Assembly (NCBI GenBank): GCA_963691715.1
Contig: OY829281.1
Location: 2,046,001-2,110,000 of the forward strand
From: HXMU1420-13 sp963691715
Lineage (GTDB): Bacteria > Bacteroidota > Rhodothermia > Balneolales > Balneolaceae
Reading direction: 5' to 3'
Length of the DNA stretch: 64,000 nucleotides
Under the pieces are notes generated by a model. It was not told where the DNA came from and ran no database searches. It saw only the letters and a program-made list of their open reading frames with translations. Each line of letters begins with the position of its first letter. The first letter of the stretch is position 1. A program made the position numbers and the translations under genes. This document shows positions 8,802-18,591 of the stretch, piece by piece.

Positions 8802-9272
8802 CTAATACTTTAATTGAAATTTTAGTTCAAATGGTGTTTCGTTCTTTTTTGACCGCTGAGTGGTAAAGTCAAAACCAAACAATTTGTTAGATTTAATAGA
8901 TGGTTCAACTTTGAACTCTATTTCTGAAGTTATAGGGAAAGACTCATTAGAGCGATGGTCAATTAAAGTCATATCCCATTTTGCGAAAAATATTTTTGGT
9001 GCACGTATCAGAATACTTGAACTATTAATATCATCAATACCTTCAAAATTTAATGGTATGGATATTTCATCATCTGCTTTAGTTGGCAGTGTATTGTATA
9101 AGATAGAACTATGACCATGTGGCGAAATTAAGTCGGTTATTAAATACTTACTTATTGATGAATGGCCGGAAGTTAATGCATTTAACGAAGGATCTGTGAT
9201 CAGAATTTTCCAGACTCCATGTACCGACTTTTCTGGCATTTTAATACCAAGCATTGTGTTTATAACCTGCAT
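8802..9272 (-). CDS. Hypothetical protein, possibly the C-terminal remnant of a secreted protein
   Basis: The 156-residue ORF has no signal peptide and no recognised domain. The beginning (HGVWKILITDPS) and the later part (FFAKWDMTLIDHRSNESFPI) have the W-x-h-x-L-x-D pattern found in beta-sandwich or sorting modules of secreted proteins in this phylum. A secreted-type module without a signal peptide suggests a truncated gene. Stop codons precede it in this frame, so no longer version exists here. It ends 201 bp after the start of recF, on the same strand. Confidence 0.4.
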   Translation of the reverse strand: MQVINTMLGIKMPEKSVHGVWKILITDPSLNALTSGHSSISKYLITDLISPHGHSSILYNTLPTKADDEISIPLNFEGIDDINSSSILIRAPKIFFAKWDMTLIDHRSNESFPITSEIEFKVEPSIKSNKLFGFDFTTQRSKKNETPFELKFQLKY

Positions 9273-9340
9273 TTACTCTCATTTTCCTAAAGCATTTATA
9301 TAAACAATGTTACATGTAAATAATTTCCTAAAAATAATTT

Positions 9341-10399
9341 CTATTTTAAAAGGGTAATACTTTTAGTGATAGTTTTTTCTTTATAATTTACACGCACTAA
9401 ATATACGCCACTGGTTAAATTTGAAGCATCATAATTTACGGTATGGTTACCAGAATTATAATTAGTCTGTGCAATCTGAGCTACTTTCACACCGGTTAAA
9501 GAATAAACGTCAATGGATACGAATCCTGCTTCAGGTAAGTAGAATGTAATTTTAGTATTTGGATTAAAAGGATTTGGATAATTTTGGTATACCTGAAAAA
9601 AGTTCTTTGTGATTTCATCTTCGAAATCATTCATAACAGGTGAACCTCCAAAATAGGCTCTTCGAACTAAGGTTGAATCATGTACAAAGGGATTTCTATT
9701 ACCTTGAACATCTTCTATGGCTATACTTCTATTCACTTCAGACTCATCAACAGGATCAAGATCATGCCATTTAAGTAATACATCTTTCATACCATTAAAG
9801 AAAGATGCATCATCCGAAACCTTGGCTCTATCTTGATACATGGTCCAAAAATAAAATATTGATCTAGCTACATTTCCTTTATGATCTTCTCTAGGCTCAA
9901 AGCGACTTCCAGAATCTAATTCACTATACAAATCAATATTTGAGCTTGGAATTGTAGAAGATTCATTCTCTAAATAAAACCATTTATTAGTTTGATTATC
10001 AGGAATTTCATCAAAAGGAAAATTACTTCTTGCAGAATTCGCTTCAATTCGGGTTGGAAATAAATGATGAATATCGCCTCTCATTGGCTCATCTTTATCG
10101 AATAGCCCCTGTGGCCATGTATGCTCCGTGTTAATTCCCTTATCGAAGGCGTCTCCTCGTGTATTTGCCGTAATGGTGAATCCTGTATAAACCCCTATGA
10201 TCTGTCCATTTTTATTATCTATAGTACCATACATGGCATCTCGCGCACTGTTATAACTTTTTGGAGTTGTAGCAGTGTAATTTGACTGTAGATAATCGAT
10301 TAACTCTGTATCTGTTAAAGAGGGTGCGATTAGTTCGGTTTGGGCATTACTAGTAGTCAGATAAAAGCCGAACAGTAATGCTAATGATATAAAACGCAT
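9341..10399 (-). CDS. Secreted endonuclease I family nuclease with type IX sorting domain
   Basis: The protein has 352 residues. A signal peptide (MRFISLALLFGFYLTTSNAQ) is followed by the endonuclease I (EndA/NucM) fold: YNSARDAMYGTID, NTEHTWPQGLF, DIHHLFPTRIEANSARSNFPF (catalytic His region), RGDIAR-like GNVARSIFYFWTMY and the late motif VQGNRNPFVHDSTLVRRAYFG. The C-terminal 75 residues are a sorting domain beginning QNYPNPFNPNTKITFYLPE and ending SITLLK. It probably degrades extracellular DNA or RNA for nutrients. The nuclease motif and the sorting signal are both seen directly. Confidence 0.88.
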   Translation of the reverse strand: MRFISLALLFGFYLTTSNAQTELIAPSLTDTELIDYLQSNYTATTPKSYNSARDAMYGTIDNKNGQIIGVYTGFTITANTRGDAFDKGINTEHTWPQGLFDKDEPMRGDIHHLFPTRIEANSARSNFPFDEIPDNQTNKWFYLENESSTIPSSNIDLYSELDSGSRFEPREDHKGNVARSIFYFWTMYQDRAKVSDDASFFNGMKDVLLKWHDLDPVDESEVNRSIAIEDVQGNRNPFVHDSTLVRRAYFGGSPVMNDFEDEITKNFFQVYQNYPNPFNPNTKITFYLPEAGFVSIDVYSLTGVKVAQIAQTNYNSGNHTVNYDASNLTSGVYLVRVNYKEKTITKSITLLK

Positions 10400-10458
10400 G
10401 TGAATGATCTTTCAATTAATCGTTAATTACATACTAATTCTTTTTAATGGGAATAGAA

Positions 10459-13400
10459 TTATTTAATTAATACCATCCTTTTAGATAGTACACTATTTTC
10501 TACGTTAAGGGTGTAAAAATAAATTCCGCTAGCTTGATTGGAGGCATCCCATCGCACAGCATGATATCCATTTTGCACATACTCGTCGAGTAACGTTGCT
10601 ACTAACCTCCCTGTAATGGAATACACCTTAAGGCTAACATTAGAGGCTTTAGGTAGATTAAACGAGATCAAGGTAGATGGGTTAAATGGATTGGGATAAT
10701 TTTGAAGTAATTGGATTGTTTTAGGCAGGGTACTTTCCTCAGATCCTGCCACAGAATTCCCATTTTCAATTCCTGGACTTCCTAAGTAATAACTTGAAGC
10801 ACGCCAACTACTTGCTAAAGTGTTATCGGAATCCGAGTCTATTAATTCTAAACTATAACCATTCCCATCAGCCTCAACAGGCCATGGATCTTCATCATCA
10901 TAGCGTACAGAATCAACTAACATACCTGAGAGATCAAATAATCGAACTTCATCGCTATTTCCTGAAAACCCATATCCAATCTCACTTACAATATTTTCAA
11001 TATTAGGGTATATCGTTTGAAATTCATCAAGATCCTTAACAAGTACTAAATAATCATTTGCTTCAATTATGGTGCCTTCAGGCAATACAAATTCATGATC
11101 GTCATCTTCGTCTTTTAGTGTCCAGCCCGCAAGATTAACGTTTGAACTTCCCGCATTATAGAGTTCTATCCAGTCGTCAGACTCTTGTTCTTCGTCAGCA
11201 TTGTACATTATTTCATTTATAATGATCTCTGTTTGGCTATTTGAAAGCGCAAATATGGCTTCAATACTATCCCCTGCACGTACACTAATGGTAGAGTTAC
11301 TGGATTCAACATCACCCGTCCATTCAATAAAGTCATAGCCTGCTTTAGGTATTGCAGTTACTGGAATATCGATACCACCAAAATATTCTCCAGTCCACAC
11401 TGCTTCTTCAATAAGTAAACGATTTACTTGAACGGTACCATGCTGTACATCCGAAATAGATACCGTTACATTTTGTAGATCACCAACGCCAAACTTTCCC
11501 CCTGAATTAATGGTCTGAGTTAAATGATTTTCAATATATATTGGCCTTCGACTTGCAAAAGTTTTCATAATCTCAAGTTGATTATTCCAACCACCAACAG
11601 AACCTCCATAATTTCCACTTCTAGTAGAAGTAGCCATATGTCTTGGTATTTCAGATTCGATAAGACCTGCCAATGAATCGATCACAGTTATAACATGCGA
11701 AGTTTTGAAATTGGAATTCATTAACCCAGCCATTCGATTAGCAAATTTAACTCTAAAAATCTCACTTTCTACAAGTTCTCTAAATAATACGGTAGACCAA
11801 GGTGGATTTGGCCACCCGGGGCCATTGGCTTCGAGTGCAAAATTTAGAGTATTATGGGTGTAATTTCCCCCGTAAGATAGCCCAAATCCAAAATCAGTGT
11901 CATATAAGATCCATCGCCATTTACCATTACTTTCTCGACTTCTCCAAGCTTTTATATTATTACCTGGCCAATCAGTATTTGCATAATAAATCTGTGAAGC
12001 CATATAGTCGATGAAACTATTTATATCGATGAACTCTTCTGCTTCAGCATACATCGCAGGATCGTTCAAATCGTTGGAAGTAACAAAAAAGATAAGTTCA
12101 TCGTAATTTTCGATGGTACCATGTATTGGTCCAAATCCATTAGGGAAATCTTTTTCTCCGCCACCTTGAATTAGGTCAATGTTGTCGGAATCTGCATTGC
12201 TATTAGATTTAATAAAATGCTCATTTATTTTTTCTCTTATATTATGGATACCCCAATATTCTCCATTCAAATAAAGTACGGTAGCACGATACGCTTGGAA
12301 GTCATTCTCTGTATCGTGTACTAAGGTTGTCATTAATCCATCTCTAAACATGGAATGACCCTGAGATGAAAAATCATTACCTGAATTTCGTAGAATCAAC
12401 GCCTGAAAACTATCAATGTCTTTTGATTTAAACATCTGATAATCGAGAGAATTAGCACCATAGTCTCCTCTAAAAAAGAGGGCTAATGATTTTGCTGGAT
12501 TGTTTCGGCTCCAGGCTCCAAAAATTTTAGCTCCTGCTCCAACCTCAAAAGCCTTGTTGCCATCTTCTTCATAAAATTCTAAATGGACTGGTATTTCCCA
12601 ATCTTGATTCCAATTTGCTCCGCCTTCCTCATAATAACCATAACCGGGTATACCATTTGTTCCAATTACATAAATTCCGCTCTCATCACTCCAAAGATTA
12701 TCTGGATGTGTAGAAAGAGATAATACTGGCAACTCATGTTCTTCATCTATAAAGTAAGTTTCTGAAACAACTTCACTAGGAATACTTCCCGTTTCAAACG
12801 TTTTAAACTTCAGTACCTTTGTTTCGTTAAAAATTCTTTGTTCAGTGCCAAAAATTTCGTCAGATTTTGTAGGTATACTCCCATCTTCTGTAAAATATGT
12901 TCTATTGCCTATAGAGGGGTTTTGTAAGGAAACGGATACTTGATTCTGAAAAAAGCCCCCTTTTATAGTGGTAGCGGGCGATTCTGATCTAGCTGTATAT
13001 CCTTGAAGATTATTAATCCTACCTGGGGTTGTAAGTGTGAAAATATAAGGCTCATTATCCACCGAATATATACCAAATGACTCATTAGCTAAAAGTTCTG
13101 GGTATTGGAGGGAATCAACTATTGTTGCACTCATATCACTTAGATAAACAGTCTCTCCGTCGGAACTTAACTTAAAATTAGTGTGTGGATAATTAATTTC
13201 TTTGGATGGTAGCCTTGTTTCATTAGCCGTTCCCCTAGAATTAGTCGGTTCACTTGTATAAGCAATGCTCAAAAACGGAATAAGTGTTAAGTCAGAGCTT
13301 GCTGAATTGTAATTATGAACTTGTATCGCTAATGTATTTTCACCTTCTACTAGTAATTCTATATACTCATTTAAGCCAATGTTAGGAAGATCTTCCCCGA

Positions 13401-14079
13401 AAATAAGTTTAGGTTCTGTGTATGTATTTGATTGGCGATTGAAAGGCACAGGAGCTTCACCATCTATATTTTCTCGATGAACTTCTGTTCCATTTATGTA
13501 AACGATATAAGCATCGTCAAAATCGATATGTAACATCATTTTTTGAACTGCATTTAGATCAGTGATGGTGAATGAAGTTCTAGTGAATACTGAAATGGTT
13601 CCATCAGATACAATGGTAGCGTCATCATCATCTCCATATCCGATACCGAAGCTACCATTATTCCAATTTGAATCGTCATAATCGAGAGTAACCCATTCAT
13701 TACTAATGGTAGAATTGGCAACTAGATAAGATGTTTGATCACCTCCACGAATGATCGTTTCCCAATATAATTCTCCACCTTGTCTGTTTTTACTAGAAGC
13801 AAATAGTAATGTATATCCCCCTGGTTGAAGGGTTAATTCAGGTAGTTGAAAAGATAGAGGCTCATCAATTTTATCGCTGATATAATAATCAGAAAGTAAA
13901 ATAGGATCGCTTGAAGTATTGTGTAGTTCTATCCAATCTGGGGTATCACCATCTTCATCATACAATACTGAAGTATTGCTTGCACTAAGTTCATTAATTA
14001 CAATTTGTGCCTTAAGCCCCGCATTAAGAACAAACGCTATAAGAATGGCTCCGTAAATTTTTTTAAAGTTCATTCTCAT
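10459..14079 (-). CDS. Large secreted CotH-kinase protein with two lamin-tail domains and type IX sorting domain
   Basis: The protein has 1206 residues. The start is the ATG at 14077-14079, preceded by GGAG with 7-nt spacing. In order: signal peptide ending GLKAQ (about 25); lamin-tail domain (IVINELSASN...DWIELHN); a carbohydrate-binding-like region around residues 100-270; a chitobiase-C-like module (YFTEDGSIPT); a CotH domain (LSLSTHPDNLW..., YLNGEYWGIHNIREK, WRWILYDTDFGFG); a second lamin-tail domain (EIIINEIMYNAD...DDWIELYN); and a sorting domain (QNYPNPFNPSTLISFNLPK). CotH proteins are atypical kinases known from spore coats; secreted forms are common in non-sporing marine bacteria and their substrates are unknown. 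A second CotH gene is at 29994-32315. Confidence 0.85.
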   Translation of the reverse strand: MRMNFKKIYGAILIAFVLNAGLKAQIVINELSASNTSVLYDEDGDTPDWIELHNTSSDPILLSDYYISDKIDEPLSFQLPELTLQPGGYTLLFASSKNRQGGELYWETIIRGGDQTSYLVANSTISNEWVTLDYDDSNWNNGSFGIGYGDDDDATIVSDGTISVFTRTSFTITDLNAVQKMMLHIDFDDAYIVYINGTEVHRENIDGEAPVPFNRQSNTYTEPKLIFGEDLPNIGLNEYIELLVEGENTLAIQVHNYNSASSDLTLIPFLSIAYTSEPTNSRGTANETRLPSKEINYPHTNFKLSSDGETVYLSDMSATIVDSLQYPELLANESFGIYSVDNEPYIFTLTTPGRINNLQGYTARSESPATTIKGGFFQNQVSVSLQNPSIGNRTYFTEDGSIPTKSDEIFGTEQRIFNETKVLKFKTFETGSIPSEVVSETYFIDEEHELPVLSLSTHPDNLWSDESGIYVIGTNGIPGYGYYEEGGANWNQDWEIPVHLEFYEEDGNKAFEVGAGAKIFGAWSRNNPAKSLALFFRGDYGANSLDYQMFKSKDIDSFQALILRNSGNDFSSQGHSMFRDGLMTTLVHDTENDFQAYRATVLYLNGEYWGIHNIREKINEHFIKSNSNADSDNIDLIQGGGEKDFPNGFGPIHGTIENYDELIFFVTSNDLNDPAMYAEAEEFIDINSFIDYMASQIYYANTDWPGNNIKAWRSRESNGKWRWILYDTDFGFGLSYGGNYTHNTLNFALEANGPGWPNPPWSTVLFRELVESEIFRVKFANRMAGLMNSNFKTSHVITVIDSLAGLIESEIPRHMATSTRSGNYGGSVGGWNNQLEIMKTFASRRPIYIENHLTQTINSGGKFGVGDLQNVTVSISDVQHGTVQVNRLLIEEAVWTGEYFGGIDIPVTAIPKAGYDFIEWTGDVESSNSTISVRAGDSIEAIFALSNSQTEIIINEIMYNADEEQESDDWIELYNAGSSNVNLAGWTLKDEDDDHEFVLPEGTIIEANDYLVLVKDLDEFQTIYPNIENIVSEIGYGFSGNSDEVRLFDLSGMLVDSVRYDDEDPWPVEADGNGYSLELIDSDSDNTLASSWRASSYYLGSPGIENGNSVAGSEESTLPKTIQLLQNYPNPFNPSTLISFNLPKASNVSLKVYSITGRLVATLLDEYVQNGYHAVRWDASNQASGIYFYTLNVENSVLSKRMVLIK

Positions 14080-14161
14080 ACATATTCTCCGTTACTCACT
14101 CATTATGACCATAATCAAAATATGTTATCTGACTGTAAATAGGAATTAGATATTGGCAAAA

Positions 14162-14193
14162 AAAAACCCAAAACTTAATCGTCTTGGGTTTTT
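14162..14193 (-). terminator. Rho-independent terminator after eno
   Basis: A 10-bp stem (AAAAACCCAA at 14162-14171 with TTGGGTTTTT at 14184-14193) with a 12-nt loop lies 16 bp past the eno stop. Read on the minus strand it ends in a T-run. Confidence 0.85.
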
Positions 14194-14208
14194 AGAAGTA
14201 TTCTAATT

Positions 14209-15495
14209 CTAAAAGCCAAAAGCATCTTTACCTAAGAAGATCGCTGCATCACCAAGCTCTTCTTCTATTCTTAGAAGTTGGTTATACTTAGCAATTCTAT
14301 CTGTCCTACTCATTGAACCCGTTTTTATTTGTCCTGCATTTGTCGCAACAGAAAGATCAGCGATAGTAGTGTCCTCTGTTTCACCCGATCGATGAGAAAT
14401 CACCGCGGTATAACTGTTTTTATGAGCCATTTCAATTGCATCAAGAGTTTCAGTTAATGTTCCAATTTGATTTACTTTTATAAGAATTGAATTTGCTACG
14501 CCACGTTCGATTCCTTCTGCTAGGCGTTCAGTATTGGTAACAAATAAATCATCGCCAACTAATTGAACTTTGTCACCGATGGCTTGAGTTAACTTTTTCC
14601 AAGCATCCCAGTCGTTTTCTGCCAGGCCATCTTCAATTGATATAATAGGATATTTTTCTACCCAACCGCTCCAAAATTCAACCATTGCATCGGTATCTTT
14701 TTTTGAACCATCACTCCATTTAAATTCATATAGCCCTGTATCTGTATTGTAAAATTCAGAGGCTGCTGGATCTAAAGCTATTAAAACTTCATCTTTTGGA
14801 GTGTAACCAGCCTTTTCAATGGCTTCCATTATTACTTCTAATGCTTCTTCATTCGATTTCAAATTTGGAGCAAATCCACCTTCATCACCTACAGCAGTGC
14901 TATAACCTTTACTACTTAATACTTTTTTTAGCGTATGAAAAATTTCTGCACCCATTTGTAAAGAATGGCTGAATGATTCTGCCCCTGCTGGCATAATCAT
15001 AAATTCCTGAAGATCTACACTATTATCAGCATGTGATCCCCCATTTATGATATTCATCATTGGTAAGGGAAGCACTTTTGAATTTACACCACCCACATAT
15101 CTCCATAGAGGTATACCTAAGTCGCTTGATGCTGCCTTTGCAAGCGCCATTGACACTCCTAAAATTGCGTTAGCGCCCAATTTACCTTTGTTATTGGTTC
15201 CATCTAGTTCTAATAAAAGCGCATCTAATTCTGTTTGATTGAACACAGGTAGTCCTAAAAATTCAGATGCAATAATTTCGTTAACATTTTCTACGGCTTT
15301 GCTAACACCTTTACCTAAAAACACATTTTTATCGCCATCTCTCAATTCAACGGCCTCATGCTCTCCTGTAGATGCTCCAGATGGAACAGCTGCCCGACCA
15401 AAAGCACCACTATCCAACACGACATCCACTTCTACGGTTGGGTTACCCCGCGAATCGATGATCTGTCTTGCGGTAATATCTTCTATAAAGCTCAT
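14209..15495 (-). CDS. eno: Enolase
   Basis: Enolase converts 2-phosphoglycerate to phosphoenolpyruvate in glycolysis. The protein has 428 residues, the usual length. Visible motifs: IDSRGNPTVEVDV near the N-terminus, PSGASTGEHEA loop, GDEGGFAPN (catalytic Glu region), metal ligands in ALDPAASEF and SIEDGLAENDW, VGDDLFVTN, the signature ILIKVNQIGTLTET with catalytic Lys, and SHRSGETED. GGAG lies 6 nt before the ATG. The gene is transcribed alone and closed by its own terminator. Confidence 0.98.
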   Translation of the reverse strand: MSFIEDITARQIIDSRGNPTVEVDVVLDSGAFGRAAVPSGASTGEHEAVELRDGDKNVFLGKGVSKAVENVNEIIASEFLGLPVFNQTELDALLLELDGTNNKGKLGANAILGVSMALAKAASSDLGIPLWRYVGGVNSKVLPLPMMNIINGGSHADNSVDLQEFMIMPAGAESFSHSLQMGAEIFHTLKKVLSSKGYSTAVGDEGGFAPNLKSNEEALEVIMEAIEKAGYTPKDEVLIALDPAASEFYNTDTGLYEFKWSDGSKKDTDAMVEFWSGWVEKYPIISIEDGLAENDWDAWKKLTQAIGDKVQLVGDDLFVTNTERLAEGIERGVANSILIKVNQIGTLTETLDAIEMAHKNSYTAVISHRSGETEDTTIADLSVATNAGQIKTGSMSRTDRIAKYNQLLRIEEELGDAAIFLGKDAFGF

Positions 15496-15708
15496 TTTTT
15501 CTCCAATTGTATATGAATAAGTAAGTGCAACAAGGTACGTCTATTCTTGGTGTTCTTAAAGCAAAAGGATGCTAAGTTTTTAAAATTAACATTTTCATTT
15601 AAAAGAGTTCTTTTTCCTAGTTTAAGATTAAATCTATAATGCTATTTGGTCGTCGGTAATACTATGTTCCTATATTCAACGATCATTAATCTAATTACTT
15701 AAAATTTC

Positions 15709-16398
15709 ATGAAACACCCTTGGATCATTTTATTCGATATCGATGGAACTTTATTAACTGTTAACAAATCATTTATTCGCCCTCTTTTAAAAGAAATTAT
15801 AGATCAACTTGGAATAGATTATTTGGGGGTAGAATCTGATTCCTTTTCAGGCAGAACCGATCATGATATTTTAAGTTCTTTTCTTAGTAACCATACCAAT
15901 AATGAATATTTATATAAGCAATTAAAAAGTAATTATTTACACCGTTTAGAGACCGAATTAAATGCTGAACATATACTCAGACTCCCTTATGTAGATGATG
16001 CGATCTCCTTTTTTTCACAACGTGAGTTTATACCTGGATTATTAACAGGAAACTTCCCCAAAGCAGCCAAAACAAAATTAAAAGCTGCTAATATCCAACT
16101 AGATTATAAAATTGGAGCTTATGGAGAGTTCCATAAAGATCGTAACATGCTTCCTAAAGTTGCTCTAAATATGGCAGAAGAGTTATTAGATATTAAAGTT
16201 GATCCTCAAAAATTTATAATAATTGGTGACACACCTAAAGATATTGAATGTGCTAAAACCAATAATATGTGCTCTGTAGCTGTGGCCACAGGTAATTTTT
16301 CAAAGGAAGAGTTAGAAAAATTTAGTCCAGATCTGGTCTTAGATTCTTTAAAGGAGCCTCAGGTTTGGTTTAAACAATTTATAAAAGATGGTATTTAA
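15709..16398 (+). CDS. HAD-family hydrolase (phosphoglycolate-phosphatase-like)
   Basis: The protein has 229 residues. Motif I is FDIDGTLL with nucleophile Asp10 and acid/base Asp12. A helical cap follows (SGRTDHDILSSFL), motif II is LLTGNF, and motif IV is IIGDTPKDIECA. This is the Gph-like subgroup that dephosphorylates small phosphometabolites; the substrate is not predictable. It overlaps the 3' end of the convergent gene by 4 bp. Confidence 0.8.
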   Translation: MKHPWIILFDIDGTLLTVNKSFIRPLLKEIIDQLGIDYLGVESDSFSGRTDHDILSSFLSNHTNNEYLYKQLKSNYLHRLETELNAEHILRLPYVDDAISFFSQREFIPGLLTGNFPKAAKTKLKAANIQLDYKIGAYGEFHKDRNMLPKVALNMAEELLDIKVDPQKFIIIGDTPKDIECAKTNNMCSVAVATGNFSKEELEKFSPDLVLDSLKEPQVWFKQFIKDGI

Positions 16399-17192
16399 TT
16401 ATACATCCAGCCTATTATAAAGGTTATTTGTGCAGAGCCAAAGTAATTAACTTTATCATTTGCATCTACTAAATAACCATTTCCTTGACTATCAAAAACA
16501 GCAGATTTAGGCTCTAATATTTGCAATCCTTTATTGAAATAATAAAAATTATATCCAAATTGTAGAGTTTGAAGACGTCCAAAATTTTCTCCAAAATCAA
16601 TACCAAGTAAAAATTCTCCAGTCCATCCAAACTCGCTTTTTGCATCTTTCCAACCTTGAAAAATGTCATTAATAGGTTCCACCCCATTTAATCCAAAACG
16701 AGCGTAATCATCTTCTCGGTAGCCATTCCCATTGAAATCACGAAAATATGGAATGGATAAAGCAAAACTTGGTCCAAGATTGAAGGCGGTATGAATACGA
16801 AAATTATCAGTAACCTGTGAGGCAAACACTCTTCTTTTGTATCCTATAGTGGTTGGGAAGGTGATTACACGCTGGTATTTACTAGCGATAGTTCTATTTC
16901 CGAAATATATGTCAATATGTGTCTGTTCTCTCGGATCTCTAAGTCCAGCAATTTTGAAATTTATAAGCCCTTCGGAATAAGGCCCAAGACCTATTCTATA
17001 TTGCATTCCTGCTCCAAATCCGAAGTCATTCAAATTAAAGCTGAATCCAAAGCCTTTTTTATAGCCTTCATCATAAAGATTTTTGGGTTTAATAATTTCT
17101 TGTATTTTAGGCTCACCAAATTGCGCCTGTACTAGTATTGGAAGGGAAATAAGTATAAAAAGGATGCTAAGAGCAACGGAATTTTTTTTCAT
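16395..17192 (-). CDS. Outer-membrane beta-barrel-like protein of unknown function
   Basis: The protein has 265 residues from the ATG at 17190-17192, which opens a clean signal peptide (MKKNSVALSILFILISLPIL, cut after QAQ). An upstream in-frame ATG at 17273 would add 27 residues before it. The mature part is rich in Gly/aromatic alternating strands (GFGFSFNLNDFGFGAGMQYR, TIGYKRRVF) and ends in FIIGWMYN, an aromatic barrel-like end. Family not identified. Confidence 0.55.
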   Translation of the reverse strand: MKKNSVALSILFILISLPILVQAQFGEPKIQEIIKPKNLYDEGYKKGFGFSFNLNDFGFGAGMQYRIGLGPYSEGLINFKIAGLRDPREQTHIDIYFGNRTIASKYQRVITFPTTIGYKRRVFASQVTDNFRIHTAFNLGPSFALSIPYFRDFNGNGYREDDYARFGLNGVEPINDIFQGWKDAKSEFGWTGEFLLGIDFGENFGRLQTLQFGYNFYYFNKGLQILEPKSAVFDSQGNGYLVDANDKVNYFGSAQITFIIGWMYN

Positions 17193-17335
17193 AGTGGGAA
17201 CGTTGAACATTACAGAAAGTAAATTAACAAACATTGAACGAAAAAAACTCCATTTTCTTATTGTCTTAATCATTTATCCTGTTATTTTCTTCACGGCAAA
17301 AATTTATTTTAAGCTTATTAACTTCACTCAACAGT

Positions 17336-17722
17336 ATGAATTCACATACAACTTATTTGATTTATGGTCCAACTGCCTCACTAATAAGGATGGCAGAAAA
17401 ATTATTCACTGATCATCCACCTAAATTTTTGCATTCGCGTAGTTTTAATGCTATCCAAACAAAATTGGATGTTGCTGTATATGAGGAATATGACAAACAA
17501 ATAAATTCGAGTATTACACTAACATGTATATTTGAAACCACTCCTCAACACAATAAAATTTTACTAAAAAAAACTGGCGGAAGAATGGGATTTAGGGGAA
17601 GCGCAATCAGTGAGCAGCAAAGTCTTGAAAAGATTGTAACTGATTTTATTTTCGATTATTCCAAAAGATTCGGATTAACCGTGCAAGAAGAACGCATATC
17701 TGATATTAAAGAAGAAGATTAA
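17336..17722 (+). CDS. Conserved-looking hypothetical protein upstream of prmC
   Basis: The 128-residue protein has no signal peptide or membrane segment and is mixed alpha/beta with an acidic C-terminus (EERISDIKEED). Its stop is 2 bp before the prmC start, so the two are probably co-transcribed and translationally coupled. No family recognised. Confidence 0.6.
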   Translation: MNSHTTYLIYGPTASLIRMAEKLFTDHPPKFLHSRSFNAIQTKLDVAVYEEYDKQINSSITLTCIFETTPQHNKILLKKTGGRMGFRGSAISEQQSLEKIVTDFIFDYSKRFGLTVQEERISDIKEED

Positions 17723-17724
17723 TT

Positions 17725-18591
17725 ATGGGCTCTAAAAGTGCCGATTGGACGGTGCTAAAAATGCTAACATGGGCTACCTCCTACTTTGAAGAAAAAGGAA
17801 TTCGTAATCCTAGATTAAGTATAGAATGGTTACTTGCAGAGGTTTTACAAAAAAAAAGGCTCGACTTATATCTGATATATGATCGTCCACTTTCTCGCGA
17901 GGAATTAGATGTTATCAAACCGATGATAAAGAGAAGAGCTCAACATGAACCTCTGCAATATATCGTTGGAAACACAAATTTTTTTGGAACTACCCTAAAA
18001 GTAAACTCAAATGTTCTTATACCACGTCCTGAAACAGAAGAGTTAGTTGACTGGATTTTGCAAAATACTCCCCTTAATGATCCTTTCAATGTTTTGGATA
18101 TTGGAACTGGTTCTGGCTGTATTCCAATAGCTTTAAAAAAAGCTCGAAGTAACTGGTCAATACATGCATTTGATGTATCAAATGACGCTTTACTCACAGC
18201 AACAGAGAATGCCTTTTTAAATGGCACTGAAATTAATTTTTGGAAGGACGATATTTTTTCACCTAGCAATAAATTACTCGCACAGGAATTTAACATAATA
18301 ACCTCAAACCCTCCTTACATTTTGCATTCTGAAGCAGAACATTTAGATATAGAGGTTAAGGCATTTGAACCAAGTCTTGCTTTATTTACTTCATCTACGA
18401 AAAAAATTTTTAAAGCTATCATACAGTTTTCAACAAAATGTTTGAAGCAAAATGGATTATTAGCCATCGAGATTAATGAAAAATTTGGAAATGAAGTTTT
18501 AACGTTATTCGATGATCAAGTATGGGAAGCATCCATACAAAAAGATTATGGTGGAAAAGACCGATTTATATTCGCAAAAAAGATGAAATAA
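17725..18591 (+). CDS. prmC: Peptide chain release factor N5-glutamine methyltransferase PrmC
   Basis: PrmC methylates the GGQ glutamine of RF1 and RF2 using SAM. The protein has 288 residues. An N-terminal helical domain is followed by the VLIPRPETEELVDWIL motif, the SAM-binding loop LDIGTGSGCIPIAL and the diagnostic NPPY motif (TSNPPYILHSEAEHL). It lies immediately upstream of the DnaA-box region. Confidence 0.93.
   Translation: MGSKSADWTVLKMLTWATSYFEEKGIRNPRLSIEWLLAEVLQKKRLDLYLIYDRPLSREELDVIKPMIKRRAQHEPLQYIVGNTNFFGTTLKVNSNVLIPRPETEELVDWILQNTPLNDPFNVLDIGTGSGCIPIALKKARSNWSIHAFDVSNDALLTATENAFLNGTEINFWKDDIFSPSNKLLAQEFNIITSNPPYILHSEAEHLDIEVKAFEPSLALFTSSTKKIFKAIIQFSTKCLKQNGLLAIEINEKFGNEVLTLFDDQVWEASIQKDYGGKDRFIFAKKMK

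Noticed and set aside
15047..15520. Plus-strand ORFs opposite eno
   Set aside because: They are shadows of the highly conserved enolase frame.
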